This document shows positions 35,583 through 44,112 of a stretch of 64,000 bases of DNA, piece by piece. How positions within the stretch are numbered: position 1 is the first letter of the stretch; every line of letters begins with the position of its first letter. The stretch spans positions 1 to 64,000 of the forward strand of contig CAWBCV010000024.1 in NCBI GenBank assembly GCA_963787425.1. Direction: 5' to 3'. The position numbers and the translations under genes are program-made. Under the pieces are notes generated by a model. The model had not been told where the DNA came from. It saw only the letters and a program-made list of their open reading frames with translations, and searched no databases. The stretch is from AP-15 sp963787425 (lineage in GTDB: Bacteria; Pseudomonadota; Alphaproteobacteria; ATCC43930; CGMCC-115725).

Positions 35583-36956
35583 TCAGCCGTGGTGTCCGCC
35601 TCCCCCGCCGCCATGCGGGCCGCCGCCATGCGGCGCGCCACCGCCGTGCGGAGCCCCCATCGCGAAATGTGGGGCGCCGCCACCATGGGAGCCTCCCCCC
35701 ATCCGACCGCCGCCATGCGGACCGCCCATCGCGAAATGTGGTGCTCCGCCGCCATGCGGAGCGCCGCCGTGAAATGCCGGACCACCGTGAAACGCGGTCG
35801 GGCCAGCGCGGAACGCCGCTCGGCTATGGGCTGCGGGCGCGCCATGGGACCCCGCACCGCCGCGGAACGCCGCTTCCCCGCGGGATGCAGCGGCACCTCC
35901 ATGGATCGCAGCCATCGCGCCGAAACGCCCGGCTCCGCCGCTGGCGGCCCCGCTCCCGGCGGCGCCGGAGCGCGCCGACGCCGTCAGGGCAGAAGCGCGG
36001 GCAGGGTCAAAGCGCGCTCTGGTCGCCGCGTTCGCATAGGCGACGCCGCCGCGATGGGCGGGGTCATGCACCCATACGCTGCCCGAGAAGGCGGGGCGGC
36101 CGCCGGAAGCGAGCGCATAGCGGCCGGCATCGACGGCGATGTCGTGATGTCCCCAATCGACCCAGCCCCAGCCCCATAACGGTCCAAAAAACGCCAGTTC
36201 GATGGGCGGGCCAAAGCCGATCCAGAACCCCGGCTCGTACGCGAACCCGACCGGAACCGGGAAGGAAAAGGGCGGATACGCCGGGTAGGGCCACGCCCCA
36301 TACACGACGGGGCTGTAGACCGGCACGCAGACCTGCTGCGGCTCGGCCGGCAGGATCGAAATGGTCTCGCCGCTGGTTTGGATCACACAGCGGCATTGCG
36401 GCGTCTGCTTGAGGGTCCCCGCCGCCATTGCTTCGTGGCGCAGGCTCTGCACCGCTGCGATGACGTCAGCCTGCTGGGCGAGGAAGGCGTTGCCGAGTTC
36501 CTCGGTCCACTGGAGTTGGTTGCTCATATTCTCCAGAACCCGCGGGAACGGCGCCAGCGCCTTGACGCTGGGGTCCCAGTTCTGCGCCTGGAGCGCGTTG
36601 GTCAGCGTATCGCCCTTTAACGCCTGGTTCGCCGGAGCATTGACCCAGCGCGCGGCCTCGACCACCTCGAGCGGATAGGTCGAGGCCATCAGAATCTGGG
36701 CGAGCAACGGGTCGGGATAGAGCGCGATCGGTGCGACCAGCTGATCGAGCTGGGCCTGGGTCAGCTGCTGCACCGGCGGCGTCGTTGCCGGCGCCGCCGG
36801 CGGCACGGCCGCCGTGTTCGGAGCCGGCGTGGCGGCCGTCGTCGACGGCGCCGGTGTCGGCTGCATGTCCTGGGCGACAGCAACGCCGCTTATGGCAATG
36901 CAGGCGAGGGAAGCGGCGATTCCTCGCCGAGAGATCCCGATCGTCCAGCCGAGCAT
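35583..36956 (-). CDS. DUF3300 protein with Gly/His-rich tail
   Basis: About 457 residues. A signal peptide (SLACIAISGVAVAQ) precedes a Pro/Ala/Thr-rich linker and the DUF3300 core (LVAPIALYPDPLLAQILMAS, ALAPFPRVLENMSNQL, CVPVYSPVVYGAWPYPAYPP). The last 150 residues are Gly, His and Ala-rich with units such as HGGGAPHFAMG. The protein is exported; its function is unknown, and the tail could bind metal. The ATG at 36956 has CGGAGGAAACG directly upstream. A long antisense frame exists but is a by-product of composition. Confidence 0.78.
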   Translation of the reverse strand: MLGWTIGISRRGIAASLACIAISGVAVAQDMQPTPAPSTTAATPAPNTAAVPPAAPATTPPVQQLTQAQLDQLVAPIALYPDPLLAQILMASTYPLEVVEAARWVNAPANQALKGDTLTNALQAQNWDPSVKALAPFPRVLENMSNQLQWTEELGNAFLAQQADVIAAVQSLRHEAMAAGTLKQTPQCRCVIQTSGETISILPAEPQQVCVPVYSPVVYGAWPYPAYPPFSFPVPVGFAYEPGFWIGFGPPIELAFFGPLWGWGWVDWGHHDIAVDAGRYALASGGRPAFSGSVWVHDPAHRGGVAYANAATRARFDPARASALTASARSGAAGSGAASGGAGRFGAMAAIHGGAAASRGEAAFRGGAGSHGAPAAHSRAAFRAGPTAFHGGPAFHGGAPHGGGAPHFAMGGPHGGGRMGGGSHGGGAPHFAMGAPHGGGAPHGGGPHGGGGGGHHG

Positions 36957-37034
36957 CGTTTCCTCCGAGATCGAACTCACGACCATAACGTTTCTTGGCC
37001 GGTGGTTGTTCCCGCATAGAAGCGGTCGGCGGCA

Positions 37035-37307
37035 ATGCTGGCGTGCGGGATGATACCGAAGATAACGGAAAACGGGTCTAGCGCCGATGCGAAGGCGCAT
37101 TTCAGCCGGCTGGTCGAAGAGGCAGCAGCCGGGGAGCCTGTATGCATCACGCGCCGCGGCAAGGCGATTGCACAGATCACCGCGGTTGACACTCCGCGCA
37201 AGCGCATCGACGTGGCGGCATTGCGGGCCATGACCGACGCCATGCCGATGCAGCCGGAGACCGCTCGCGACTTTATGCGGCGGATGCGCGATGAAGATCG
37301 CTATTGA
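37035..37307 (+). CDS. Phd/YefM-type antitoxin
   Basis: A 90-residue antitoxin with ADAKAHFSRLVEEAAAGEPV and ITRRGKAIAQI, the Phd DNA-binding fold, and a C-terminal tail ending FMRRMRDEDRY that would wrap the toxin. The stop overlaps the next ATG by one base. The N-terminus differs from the usual short Met-x-x start, and an alternative ATG lies at 37050. Confidence 0.8.
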   Translation: MLACGMIPKITENGSSADAKAHFSRLVEEAAAGEPVCITRRGKAIAQITAVDTPRKRIDVAALRAMTDAMPMQPETARDFMRRMRDEDRY

Positions 37308-37714
37308 TGCTCTATCTGGACACCTCGCTGCTGGTTGCGGCCTTGACCAACGAGGCGGAAACCGAGCGAATGCAAGCACTGGCTTGGACGCCAACCGGAG
37401 GACAATCTCGCAATTAGAGCGATTGGGTCGAGACGGAGTTTTCCTCCGCCCTCTCGATCAAGCTGCGGTCCGGGCAGATCAGGATCGCTGATCGGGCCGA
37501 GGCGCTTGCGACGTTCACTCGACTGACTACCGACAGCTTTATGGCCATTCCGGTGTCGAGATTGGACTTTCGCACGGCTGTCCGCATTGCGGACCAACAC
37601 GCAATAGGCTTGCGCGCTGGCGATGCCTTGCATCTGGCCATCTGCGCCAATCATGGCGCGACGCTCTGCACGCTCGACCGGCGACTGGGTGATGCTGGTC
37701 CGGCGCAGGTATAA
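37307..37714 (+). pseudogene. VapC-like PIN toxin, two frameshifts
   Basis: The start reads MLYLDTSLLVAALTNEAETER (PIN first acidic residue). Shifts near 37390 and 37420 separate it from WVETEFSSALSIKLRSGQI, and it then runs ALHLAICANHGATLCTLDRRL to the stop at 37712-37714. All catalytic positions remain. It is paired with the intact antitoxin just upstream. It may be inactivated, which would leave the antitoxin orphaned, or mis-sequenced. Confidence 0.7.
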
Positions 37715-37775
37715 AGACGATATTGCTCTGACCTCGCTTTGTCGCATTACCCAATGTCCTGCACGGCCTCGCCAG

Positions 37776-37813
37776 CACTCCGGCCGGTTTCACGTTGCGG
37801 GTGATGACCGGTG
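37776..37813 (-). pseudogene. antitoxin gene fragment
   Basis: On the minus strand this reads VITRNVKPAGVL, matching the VITRNGKPAGVL core of the truncated antitoxin at 32355-32615. No more of the gene is recognisable. It suggests another, nearly erased, module in this stretch. Confidence 0.4.
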
Positions 37814-38036
37814 GCCGGGATTGCAGGCGATCAAGCCAACCGGGTCTTGATTAGAAACGAAACAAGAACATATCCACCCTCGCGCCGATCCACCTTCGCC
37901 TGTGAACTCCGCCGATGCTCGAAAATCAACGCCGATCCGCCTGGTCCTCTCCTGTTAAACTCCTGTTCTCGAAAGCAGAATCGAGGAGTATCAACAGGTT
38001 GGTCCTGATCCCTTTTCGGCTCGCACGCGCACGCGC

Positions 38037-38100
38037 GCGGCCGAGTTTCCGGTCGAGGTGGCGCCACTCGTGCGATCCGGCGAGAAGTGGGTGCCCGACG
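38037..38100 (+). pseudogene. 3' fragment of a paralogue of the 39585 gene
   Basis: Reads AAEFPVEVAPLVRSGEKWVP, aligning with the last 20 residues of the protein encoded at 39585-39911 (DEFAREMAPLVRSGEKWLP). The preceding part is not recognisable. The other bases of 37715-38230 hold nothing else that could be supported. Confidence 0.5.
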
Positions 38101-38230
38101 GCGCTGTTATTGCGCAGGCCCAGCCCGCGGGCCGGTTAGCAGCCGGATTGTCGGGGCCGGCCCGGCGGCAAGGGTTTTGCCGCGATGCACTTATTGGACT
38201 AAACCAAGTGGATCTAGTTCGAGAGCGAGC

Positions 38231-38475
38231 ATGCTGACCGTCAACATCCACGAAGCCAAAACGCACCTCTCGCGGCTGCTCGATCGCGCAGCGAAAGGCG
38301 AGCCGTTCATCATCGCCAAGGCCGGCAAGCCGCTGGTCAGGTGGTGCCGCTTGAAATGCCGGAGGCGGGTCAGGTTCGACGGCTCGGGTTTATGACCGGC
38401 CAGATCGCGGTGCGCGACGATTTCGACCGGATGGGAGCCGCCGAGATCGAGCAGCTCTTCGGCAGTGGTTCGTGA
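38231..38475 (+). pseudogene. Phd/YefM-type antitoxin, one frameshift
   Basis: Starts MLTVNIHEAKTHLSRLLDRAAKGEP with IIAKAGKPLV, a standard antitoxin fold. One missing base near 38339 shifts the frame, after which it continues VVPLEMPEAGQVRRLGF and ends EIEQLFGSGS. The end overlaps the GTG of the following toxin fragment (GTGA). Restoring one A would give an ordinary 81-residue antitoxin. Confidence 0.7.
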
Positions 38476-38710
38476 AATTGCTGTTGGACACGCAACTGTT
38501 GCTGTTGCTGCAGGGCAGCCGGAACGTTTACCGGTCGGTGCCCGCGCGGTGATCGAGGACGCTCGCAACCAGCTGATGTTCAGCGCGGCGAGCCTCTGGG
38601 AAGTCGCGATCAAGTCCGGCCGCGGCCGCGCCGATTTCCGCGCCGATGCGCGGCTCCTGCGCCGCAGCCTGTTGGACAACGGCTATGAGGAGCTCGCGAT
38701 CACCGTGAAG
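38472..38710 (+). pseudogene. truncated VapC-like PIN toxin fragment
   Basis: The GTG start reads KLLLDTQLLL. After a shift near 38505 it continues AAGQPERLPVGARAVIEDA, LMFSAASLWEVAIKSGRG and ends at LLDNGYEELAIT. The C-terminal half of the PIN domain (the DRLLVAQA region) is absent. The frame runs straight into the LOG-family gene, which would look like a fusion, but the junction is a truncation scar. Confidence 0.65.
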
Positions 38711-38740
38711 GATGACAACCGGACAAAACCGAGGTGCAGA

Positions 38741-39565
38741 TTGGATAAGCCCCCCAAGCCAGCGCGTCGCCAACCCAAGGCCTATCAGGATACCCTTTTC
38801 CTGGAGAGCAAAGATGCGCGCGCCTTGCGCATCCTTGCGGAGTACTTGGAGCCGCTCTATCGCTTCCAACGCAACAACGTCCGGGACACCATCGTCTTCA
38901 TGGGGTCGGCTCGGTTGCGCTCGGAAGAGGCGGCGAAGGCCGGGTTGGCCGAAGCTGAGCGAGCGGGACATGGCGTCGAGGCCGCGGAAATAGCCCTTCG
39001 GCTCTCGGTCTATTATGAAGCGGCGCGGGAGCTCGCTCAGCGCTTGACGGCCTGGTCGAAGAAGCTCGACCGCAAGGAACGGCGCTTCGTCGTCTGCACC
39101 GGCGGCGGTCCCGGCATCATGGAGGCGGCCAATCGCGGGGCTTCCGAGGCGAAGGGGCTGAGCGTCGGGCTGACGATCTCGATCCCCGACGAGGAATTCG
39201 ACAACCCCTATATCAGCCGAGAACTGCACTTCTATTTTCATTACTTCTTCATGCGCAAGTTCTGGTTCGTTTACCTGGCCAAAGCGGTCGTGCTGTTCCC
39301 CGGCGGCTATGGCACGCTCGACGAGCTGTTCGAGATCCTGACCCTGGTGCAGACGCACAAGATGCGCAAGCGCATGCCGATCGTGCTTTTCGGCTCCAAA
39401 TACTGGGACGGGGTGATCAATTTCGACGGGCTGGTGAAATACGGCACGATCAGCCCGGGCGACCTCGACATCTTCCACCGCACAGATTTGGTAGACGAGG
39501 CCTACGACATCATCACCAAGGGGCTCACCGAAAACGCGTTGGGCATCCCTGGACCGGTGCTCTAG
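38741..39565 (+). CDS. LOG family protein (TIGR00730-like Rossmann fold)
   Basis: A 274-residue protein with VFMGSARL, VCTGGGPGIMEAANRGA and the nucleotide-binding signature LFPGGYGTLDELFE. LOG-type enzymes release cytokinin bases from riboside monophosphates, and bacterial members hydrolyse purine nucleotides. The long form with a 70-residue N-terminal extension is common in alphaproteobacteria. TTG at 38741, preceded by GAGGTG, is the likely start; GTG at 38705 is possible. The upstream in-frame segment belongs to a toxin remnant. Confidence 0.8.
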   Translation: MDKPPKPARRQPKAYQDTLFLESKDARALRILAEYLEPLYRFQRNNVRDTIVFMGSARLRSEEAAKAGLAEAERAGHGVEAAEIALRLSVYYEAARELAQRLTAWSKKLDRKERRFVVCTGGGPGIMEAANRGASEAKGLSVGLTISIPDEEFDNPYISRELHFYFHYFFMRKFWFVYLAKAVVLFPGGYGTLDELFEILTLVQTHKMRKRMPIVLFGSKYWDGVINFDGLVKYGTISPGDLDIFHRTDLVDEAYDIITKGLTENALGIPGPVL

Positions 39566-39584
39566 CGCCGCGTAGACTGGGGCG

Positions 39585-39911
39585 ATGGCGTATCACACAT
39601 TTCGGGTGGAGGTTACCCGCGACGAGACGCGTGACTCCGCGCCGGTCGGCATCGAGATTACCGCCTATATCGACCGCATGCCCGAGACCAACGAGGCCAC
39701 GGTCGGGCGGTTGGGCCGGGTGTGGCGCGGGGTATGGAACAGCCGGCTGCAATACGCCGGCGATTTCGATACATTGGCGGAGGCGCTTGCCGCGATTACC
39801 GCGGCCTATCCCGAGGCCGACCGCATCCGCTGCTACGAATATTCGGTCGACGACGAGTTTGCGCGCGAAATGGCGCCGCTCGTGCGATCGGGCGAGAAAT
39901 GGCTGCCATAA
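39585..39911 (+). CDS. conserved-looking hypothetical protein
   Basis: A 108-residue soluble protein without signal or membrane segment. HTFRVEVTRDETRDS, ITAYIDRMPETNEAT and YEYSVDDEFAREMAPLVRSGEKWLP give an alternating beta/alpha pattern. No family was recognised. The C-terminal end recurs as a fragment at 38037-38100, so it belongs to a small multicopy family in this genome. It lies 19 bases after the LOG gene, possibly co-transcribed. Confidence 0.6.
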   Translation: MAYHTFRVEVTRDETRDSAPVGIEITAYIDRMPETNEATVGRLGRVWRGVWNSRLQYAGDFDTLAEALAAITAAYPEADRIRCYEYSVDDEFAREMAPLVRSGEKWLP

Positions 39912-40103
39912 GCCTAGCTGCGCCTCATCTGTGCGATTGAGGAGGTCTCGGCTGCGTGCCCATCCACCGACAGTTATGACAGGTCCGCGGATTAGCGGCC
40001 GAGGGTTTCCTCCGCGCACGGGCAGCTTGCGGTAAGGCCGGAACCCCGCGTGACCTTTCTCCCGTCCGGCGATGTGCCAGCATTTGCGGAAATATCCGGC
40101 AGC

Positions 40104-41276
40104 CTAGCCGCGATTACGGAAGGAGCGTCGCCGCCACGCGTAGGGGCTCAATAGCCCAACCCCCAAAAGGGCAAATGTGCTCGGTTCCGGAACGACTGAG
40201 AGCGCGGCGAACAGCCCATCCATCTCCATATTGAGTCCAGTCGTGAAGTAGAGGATGTCTTGGTCACCGCCATTGCCGAAGGTCAGCGCCCAAAGCCCTT
40301 GCAAGGCGGGATTGCTGTCAAGCGTGCCGAGAAACGCCCCGGTCACCGGGTTGTAGGCATCGATCTCGCCAAAAAGATAGCTGAAGTCGCCGACCAGCAG
40401 GTCGCCGCTGAACGGGCCGAAATCGGATGGAGCCAGGGTGATGCCCCATGGGGCAGCAAGGCGGCTGCCGGCGGCGGAAACGCCGATGAGTCCGTGACAA
40501 AGGTCCCGTCCGGTTTAAATTCCGCCACGGCTCCCTGACCCAGGGTGGCGCCGGTTTGACTTGCCCGGCCAGCGGGTGCGTAGGTCACATAAATATTGCC
40601 GCTCGGGCCGCCGACTGTTTGCACATTAAACGGCACGTATCCGGCAGGAAGGTTAGGGTCGACAAACTTACCCGCGAAGGTCGTAGTGGTGACGTTGGCG
40701 AAGGTGCGAAGACGTCGATGCGGCCCTGGGCGCTGTTCGCCGCATAGAGGGAAAGGCGTGGCGCCGACGGTGTTAATGACGAGGCCGGTGTAGGTGGGGA
40801 CGGGTCCCGAGGTCGGGACCGGGACAACAACCTGCGCCGGGTTCGGCGTCGTGGCCCAGGCGGAGATCGTACCGTTCAGATTGGCAAGATGAAGTAGGCG
40901 GGTTGGGGGCTGCCGCTTTGGGCTATCACGAAGGAAGAGGTGCTGTTCTTGACCTGGCCGGTGGGTCCTTGGGTCCGCTTGCCGTCGTGGGAATGGGCAC
41001 CACAAGGGGGCCGCCCGCCGGAGTTGCGGTTAACCCGCGCACCGTATACAACGTGGAGACATTGGCCCCCTGATCCGAGATCCAGAGCGGGCTGGTCGAG
41101 CTCTCCGAGACGCCCCAGGGGTTCTTTAGATTGGGGTCGGTGACGGTTTTGGGCACAACGCCGTCGGAGACCAGGTTCGTTTGAGAATACGGGAATATCG
41201 CAGTCGCATTGCCCGCCGATGCCGATAGCCCGAACCCAGCCAGAACGACCGAGAGAACACAAAGCGAACGCTTCAT
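40104..41276 (-). pseudogene. TIGR03118-like PEP-CTERM exported protein, several frameshifts
   Basis: The first part has a signal peptide (VVLAGFGLSASAGNATA) and TNLVSDGV, then NPWGVSESSTSPLWISDQ, typical of TIGR03118 beta-propeller-like proteins. Later pieces in other frames read FVIAQSG, NLNGTISAWA, YAANSAQGRIDVF, FVDPNLPAGYVPFNVQ and LWALTFGNGGDQDILYFTTG. The end VPEPSTFALLGVGLL, followed by a basic tail, is a PEP-CTERM sorting signal. At least five frame changes are needed. GGAGGGG precedes the ATG at 41276. Confidence 0.7.
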
Positions 41277-41292
41277 GATGCCCCTCCTTAAT

Positions 41293-41337
41293 AATAATAT
41301 TAAGGCATTCTCGGAGAATAATATTAAGGCATTCTCG
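41293..41337. repeat. two tandem 21-base repeats in the promoter region
   Basis: AATAATATTAAGGCATTCTCG occurs at 41293-41313 and again at 41317-41337, a period of 24 bases. The AT-rich units lie just upstream of the PEP-CTERM gene (minus strand) and may be a regulator-binding site or simple duplication. Only two units exist. Confidence 0.6.
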
Positions 41338-41403
41338 TAATCCTCGATTAGGCGGCGAACAAGAAAAAATGAAAATTGTTCCGGCTGCTCCGAAACCGGT
41401 CGA

Positions 41404-42579
41404 TCACGTTCTCGTGATAGCTGCAGCGACCGCGACAAGCGTCGCGTCCGTGCCGGGACCGCCAACGATCGACAGGCCGACCGGCAAGCCGTCGACCTCG
41501 GCGCGGGGAATATTTACTTGCGGCACTCCGGTGAGCCCGCCATGGGCACACAGACACAAGATGCGGTCGCGCTGGACGCTTGCGGCCGAGAGGGGCTCGC
41601 CACGCTTGGGCGCCGGGAACGGCGTGGTCGGAAGGCAAAGGACGGTTCCTGGCGTCAGCAGGTGGCGCATCCGGCCGCGCACCTCCAGTCGTACCAGTTG
41701 GGCCCATTGGCGCTCGCTCTCGGGAATTTGCGATCCGGTAAAAATATTGCGCGCGACGCTGTAGGCGAAGCGCGGGTTCTCCCGCTCGATCCAATCCTTA
41801 AAAGTCAGCCAGGCTTCGGAGGGTTGCAAGGTTCGCTGCGCCCGCGCCCATTGCACGATCCCCGCTGGCGCCATGACCTCCTCGCGCGTTTCGCCGACCA
41901 TCGCTCGCAGCCGCTCGACCATTGGCTGCAATGCGGCGCCGACCTCCGGATCGGCGAAGGCAAAGGCATCGACTGCGACGATCAGCCTGTCCGGTAAGAT
42001 CGACGGGATCGGCTCTTCGAGCATGACGCTCGCCACTCTGGCGAAGGTGGCGGCATCGTGTGCGAACCAGCCGGTGGTGTCCGAGCTCGGCGCCTGCGGC
42101 ATCATGCCCGCGACGGGAAACCGGCCGTGTGTCGGCCGAATGCCGTAGAGCCCACAGAAGCTGGCCGGTACGCGCACCGAGCCGCCCGTATCGGTGCCGA
42201 GTGCGGTATCGCAAATCCCGGCGGCGACTGCAGCGGCTGAGCCCGATGAAGAGCCGCCGGGCACTCGGCCGGGCGCCCGGGGGTTGACCGGCGTGCCGTA
42301 GAACGCGTTCTCGCCGACGATGCCGAGCGAGACCTCGTCAGTAATGGTCTTGCCGATCAAGGTCGCACCGGCATCGAGCAGCCGCTGCACGGCCCAGGCG
42401 TGCCGCGTCGGGACCGGGTTCGAGCGCGCCCAGTCGGGGTTGCCGCCGCCGGTCGGATGCCCGGCAACATCGAACAGATCCTTAGCAGCGAAGGTCAGAC
42501 CGGAGAGCGGTCCCCCCGGCCGCCCCTCGATATGGACGCGCGGACCGGGAACAAAGGCATGAATGTCGTCGTCGGGCAT
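41404..42579 (-). CDS. amidase-signature family hydrolase
   Basis: A 391-residue amidase. The Ser-cisSer-Lys triad is seen: lysine in TFAAKDLFDVAG (about residue 33), GRVPGGSSSGSAAAVAAG and the nucleophile serine in GTDTGGSVRVPASFCG. Substrates range over indole-acetamide, nicotinamide and other amides, so the role is unassigned. The ATG at 42579 (MPDDD) is chosen over TTG at 42591. It is followed at a distance by the PEP-CTERM gene on the same strand. Confidence 0.87.
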   Translation of the reverse strand: MPDDDIHAFVPGPRVHIEGRPGGPLSGLTFAAKDLFDVAGHPTGGGNPDWARSNPVPTRHAWAVQRLLDAGATLIGKTITDEVSLGIVGENAFYGTPVNPRAPGRVPGGSSSGSAAAVAAGICDTALGTDTGGSVRVPASFCGLYGIRPTHGRFPVAGMMPQAPSSDTTGWFAHDAATFARVASVMLEEPIPSILPDRLIVAVDAFAFADPEVGAALQPMVERLRAMVGETREEVMAPAGIVQWARAQRTLQPSEAWLTFKDWIERENPRFAYSVARNIFTGSQIPESERQWAQLVRLEVRGRMRHLLTPGTVLCLPTTPFPAPKRGEPLSAASVQRDRILCLCAHGGLTGVPQVNIPRAEVDGLPVGLSIVGGPGTDATLVAVAAAITRT

Positions 42580-42658
42580 GTCAGATCTCAAAGCAATGAC
42601 GAAAGCGGCGCGCAGAATGCAATATGTGAACCGTCAGTCGGATACCGACTAGCTAAAT

Positions 42659-42925
42659 TTGCGCAAGCAGGGAACTGCCACTCGTATCGCCCTCAACAAT
42701 CCGGCGCGGCTCAATGCGATCTCAATGGCGATGTGGAACAGCCTCGATTGTATCCTCGGTGAGGTCGCGGAGAATAGCGTGATCCGCGTCGTCGACAGTT
42801 CCGGGCAGGGGGCAGAGCCTTCAGCTCCGGTGCCGGCATCTCTGAGTTCGACCGGAGCCATGCCGACGCGCCGGCGGGGCCGCAGGCCCGCGCCCGCGAC
42901 GCCGGCCGGAACGACGGCACGCATT
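42659..42925 (+). pseudogene. enoyl-CoA hydratase N-terminal fragment
   Basis: Reads TATRIALNNPARLNAISMAMW and VIRVVDSSGQG, the first strand-helix blocks of crotonases. In a shifted frame it continues SSGAGISEFDRSHADAPAG. Homology ends near 42925 without the catalytic second half. The TTG start at 42659 is only nominal. This is a truncated remnant. Confidence 0.7.
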
Positions 42926-43029
42926 TGGGATAGGGGTGCGGATCTCCTTAAGCGGAGCACTGGCCCATGTGCAGTGATAGGGCGGGATTCGCGGACCGTT
43001 ATTGCTTTTCACACGATTTCGGCGAAAAG

Positions 43030-43600
43030 CGAGGTGTTGCACACTGCACCCCATCGCGAGACAGAAAAATGAGGACAGGTTGAGCGGCATCGATTGTGCC
43101 GGGACGGGCGGCGGACGTACACCTCCACGGCCGGCGAAGCGGAAGCAGGCTCTCCTGGGAGCAACCCGCCGAGGAATAGCCCGGCCGAAAACTCACGGCG
43201 ATGCGGCCGGCGCCGACGGGCGGTGCTCGCCGGCGTCGCTGTTCATGGCATAGGTTGGGCATCGGCATCACCCGTAGATTCCTGCATCCCTTGAAAACCC
43301 ACCGCGGCGGCCAGAGGGGCGGTGGCGCGGCTCTTTACGCGGTGCTCGGCCTCGAACGCGACGGGCGTTTGATAGCCGAGCGCGGAGTGCAGGCGCTGAC
43401 GGTTGTAGACCCGGTCGATGAAGGCGCCGATGGCCCGCCGCGTCGCGGTGATCGCGATAACGGGTGGTGCCATCGGCAACTTCTCCGCCAGCCAACAGCG
43501 CATCGGACCGATCTAATTTCCGACCCAGATCTCCGGGGAAGTGATCCCGAGTTCGCTCCAGCGGCAGCCCGAGGTGCTGAGAGCGCCAACTGTTGAAGTA
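43030..43600 (-). mobile_element. IS3-type orfB remnant
   Basis: On the minus strand, 43245-43560 translates to IGAFIDRVYNRQRLHSALGY and QTPVAFEAEHRV, the C-terminal end of IS3-family OrfB integrases. The DDE catalytic part is missing or unreadable. Near 43040 a sequence resembling an element end (TGCACCCC, GAGACAGAAAAATGAGGACA) lies where the right end would be. 42926-43240 otherwise contains nothing supportable. Confidence 0.65.
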
Positions 43601-43615
43601 TAACAAGAGAGAAGC

Positions 43616-44112
43616 TCACCGCACGGAGGGGCTTGCCGGTGCCGACCAGACCGTCATCCCCGGCCGCAGTGCGGCCTCCGTCTGTTCGACCGGGTCGGCG
43701 CGAACAAGGAATGTGTTCAGTTCGTGGTCGCCGACCACACGCGCTGCCCGCCATGTCGCAAATTCGCCGCGCGGCACGATTTCTGCGATGCGGGCTTCGA
43801 TCCGGTCGCTGACGGCGACCGGCAGCAGCTCGAGAGGCGAGCCGATGCGCAGACCGTCGAGCTGCTCCTCTCGCAAGTTGAAGCTGACCCAACGCTGGCC
43901 GGCCGCTTCGAGTGTCATCACCGGATGGCCCGGCACGATGGCTTCGCCGGGCTCGGCAACGATCAGCGCAACCGTGCCGTCCGACGGCGCGCGAATGAGC
44001 AGCTTGTCAACGCGGACGGCGATGACCGACACCTCCCCCGCAGCGTTCTGCACTTTGGCATCGGCGACGGCGACCTCCTCACGGATCGGCCCAAGCCGCG
44101 TTGGGGGATGCG
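43616..44112 (-). pseudogene. HlyD-family exporter fragment (C-terminal part)
   Basis: About 165 residues: KLLIRAPSDGTVALIVAEPGE (lipoyl/barrel hybrid), GHPVMTLEAAGQRWVSFNLRE, then a beta-barrel domain and an ALRPGMTVWS end. The reading continues upstream as RLGPIREEVAVADAKVQNA until about 44112, where it stops at a junction with plus-strand exporter-linked sequence. The N-terminal membrane anchor and first coiled coil are absent. Confidence 0.7.

Noticed and set aside
35270..36412. A long Arg/His-rich frame on the plus strand after the PIN toxin
   Set aside because: It starts inside the toxin gene and runs antisense to the Gly/His-rich DUF3300 tail; the repeats in it mirror that tail.
38465..39565. 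An apparent PIN-LOG fusion protein
   Set aside because: The PIN part is truncated and needs a frameshift, and the LOG family's own N-terminus begins at about 38741; the open frame across the junction is accidental.
41293..41337. Possible CRISPR-like direct repeats
   Set aside because: There are only two units with a three-base spacer and no cas genes; this is a short tandem duplication.
27830..43600. An integrated prophage or integrative element
   Set aside because: No integrase, capsid, portal or terminase gene, no tRNA-linked attachment repeat and no conjugation genes are visible; the region is accessory but not a recognisable complete element.
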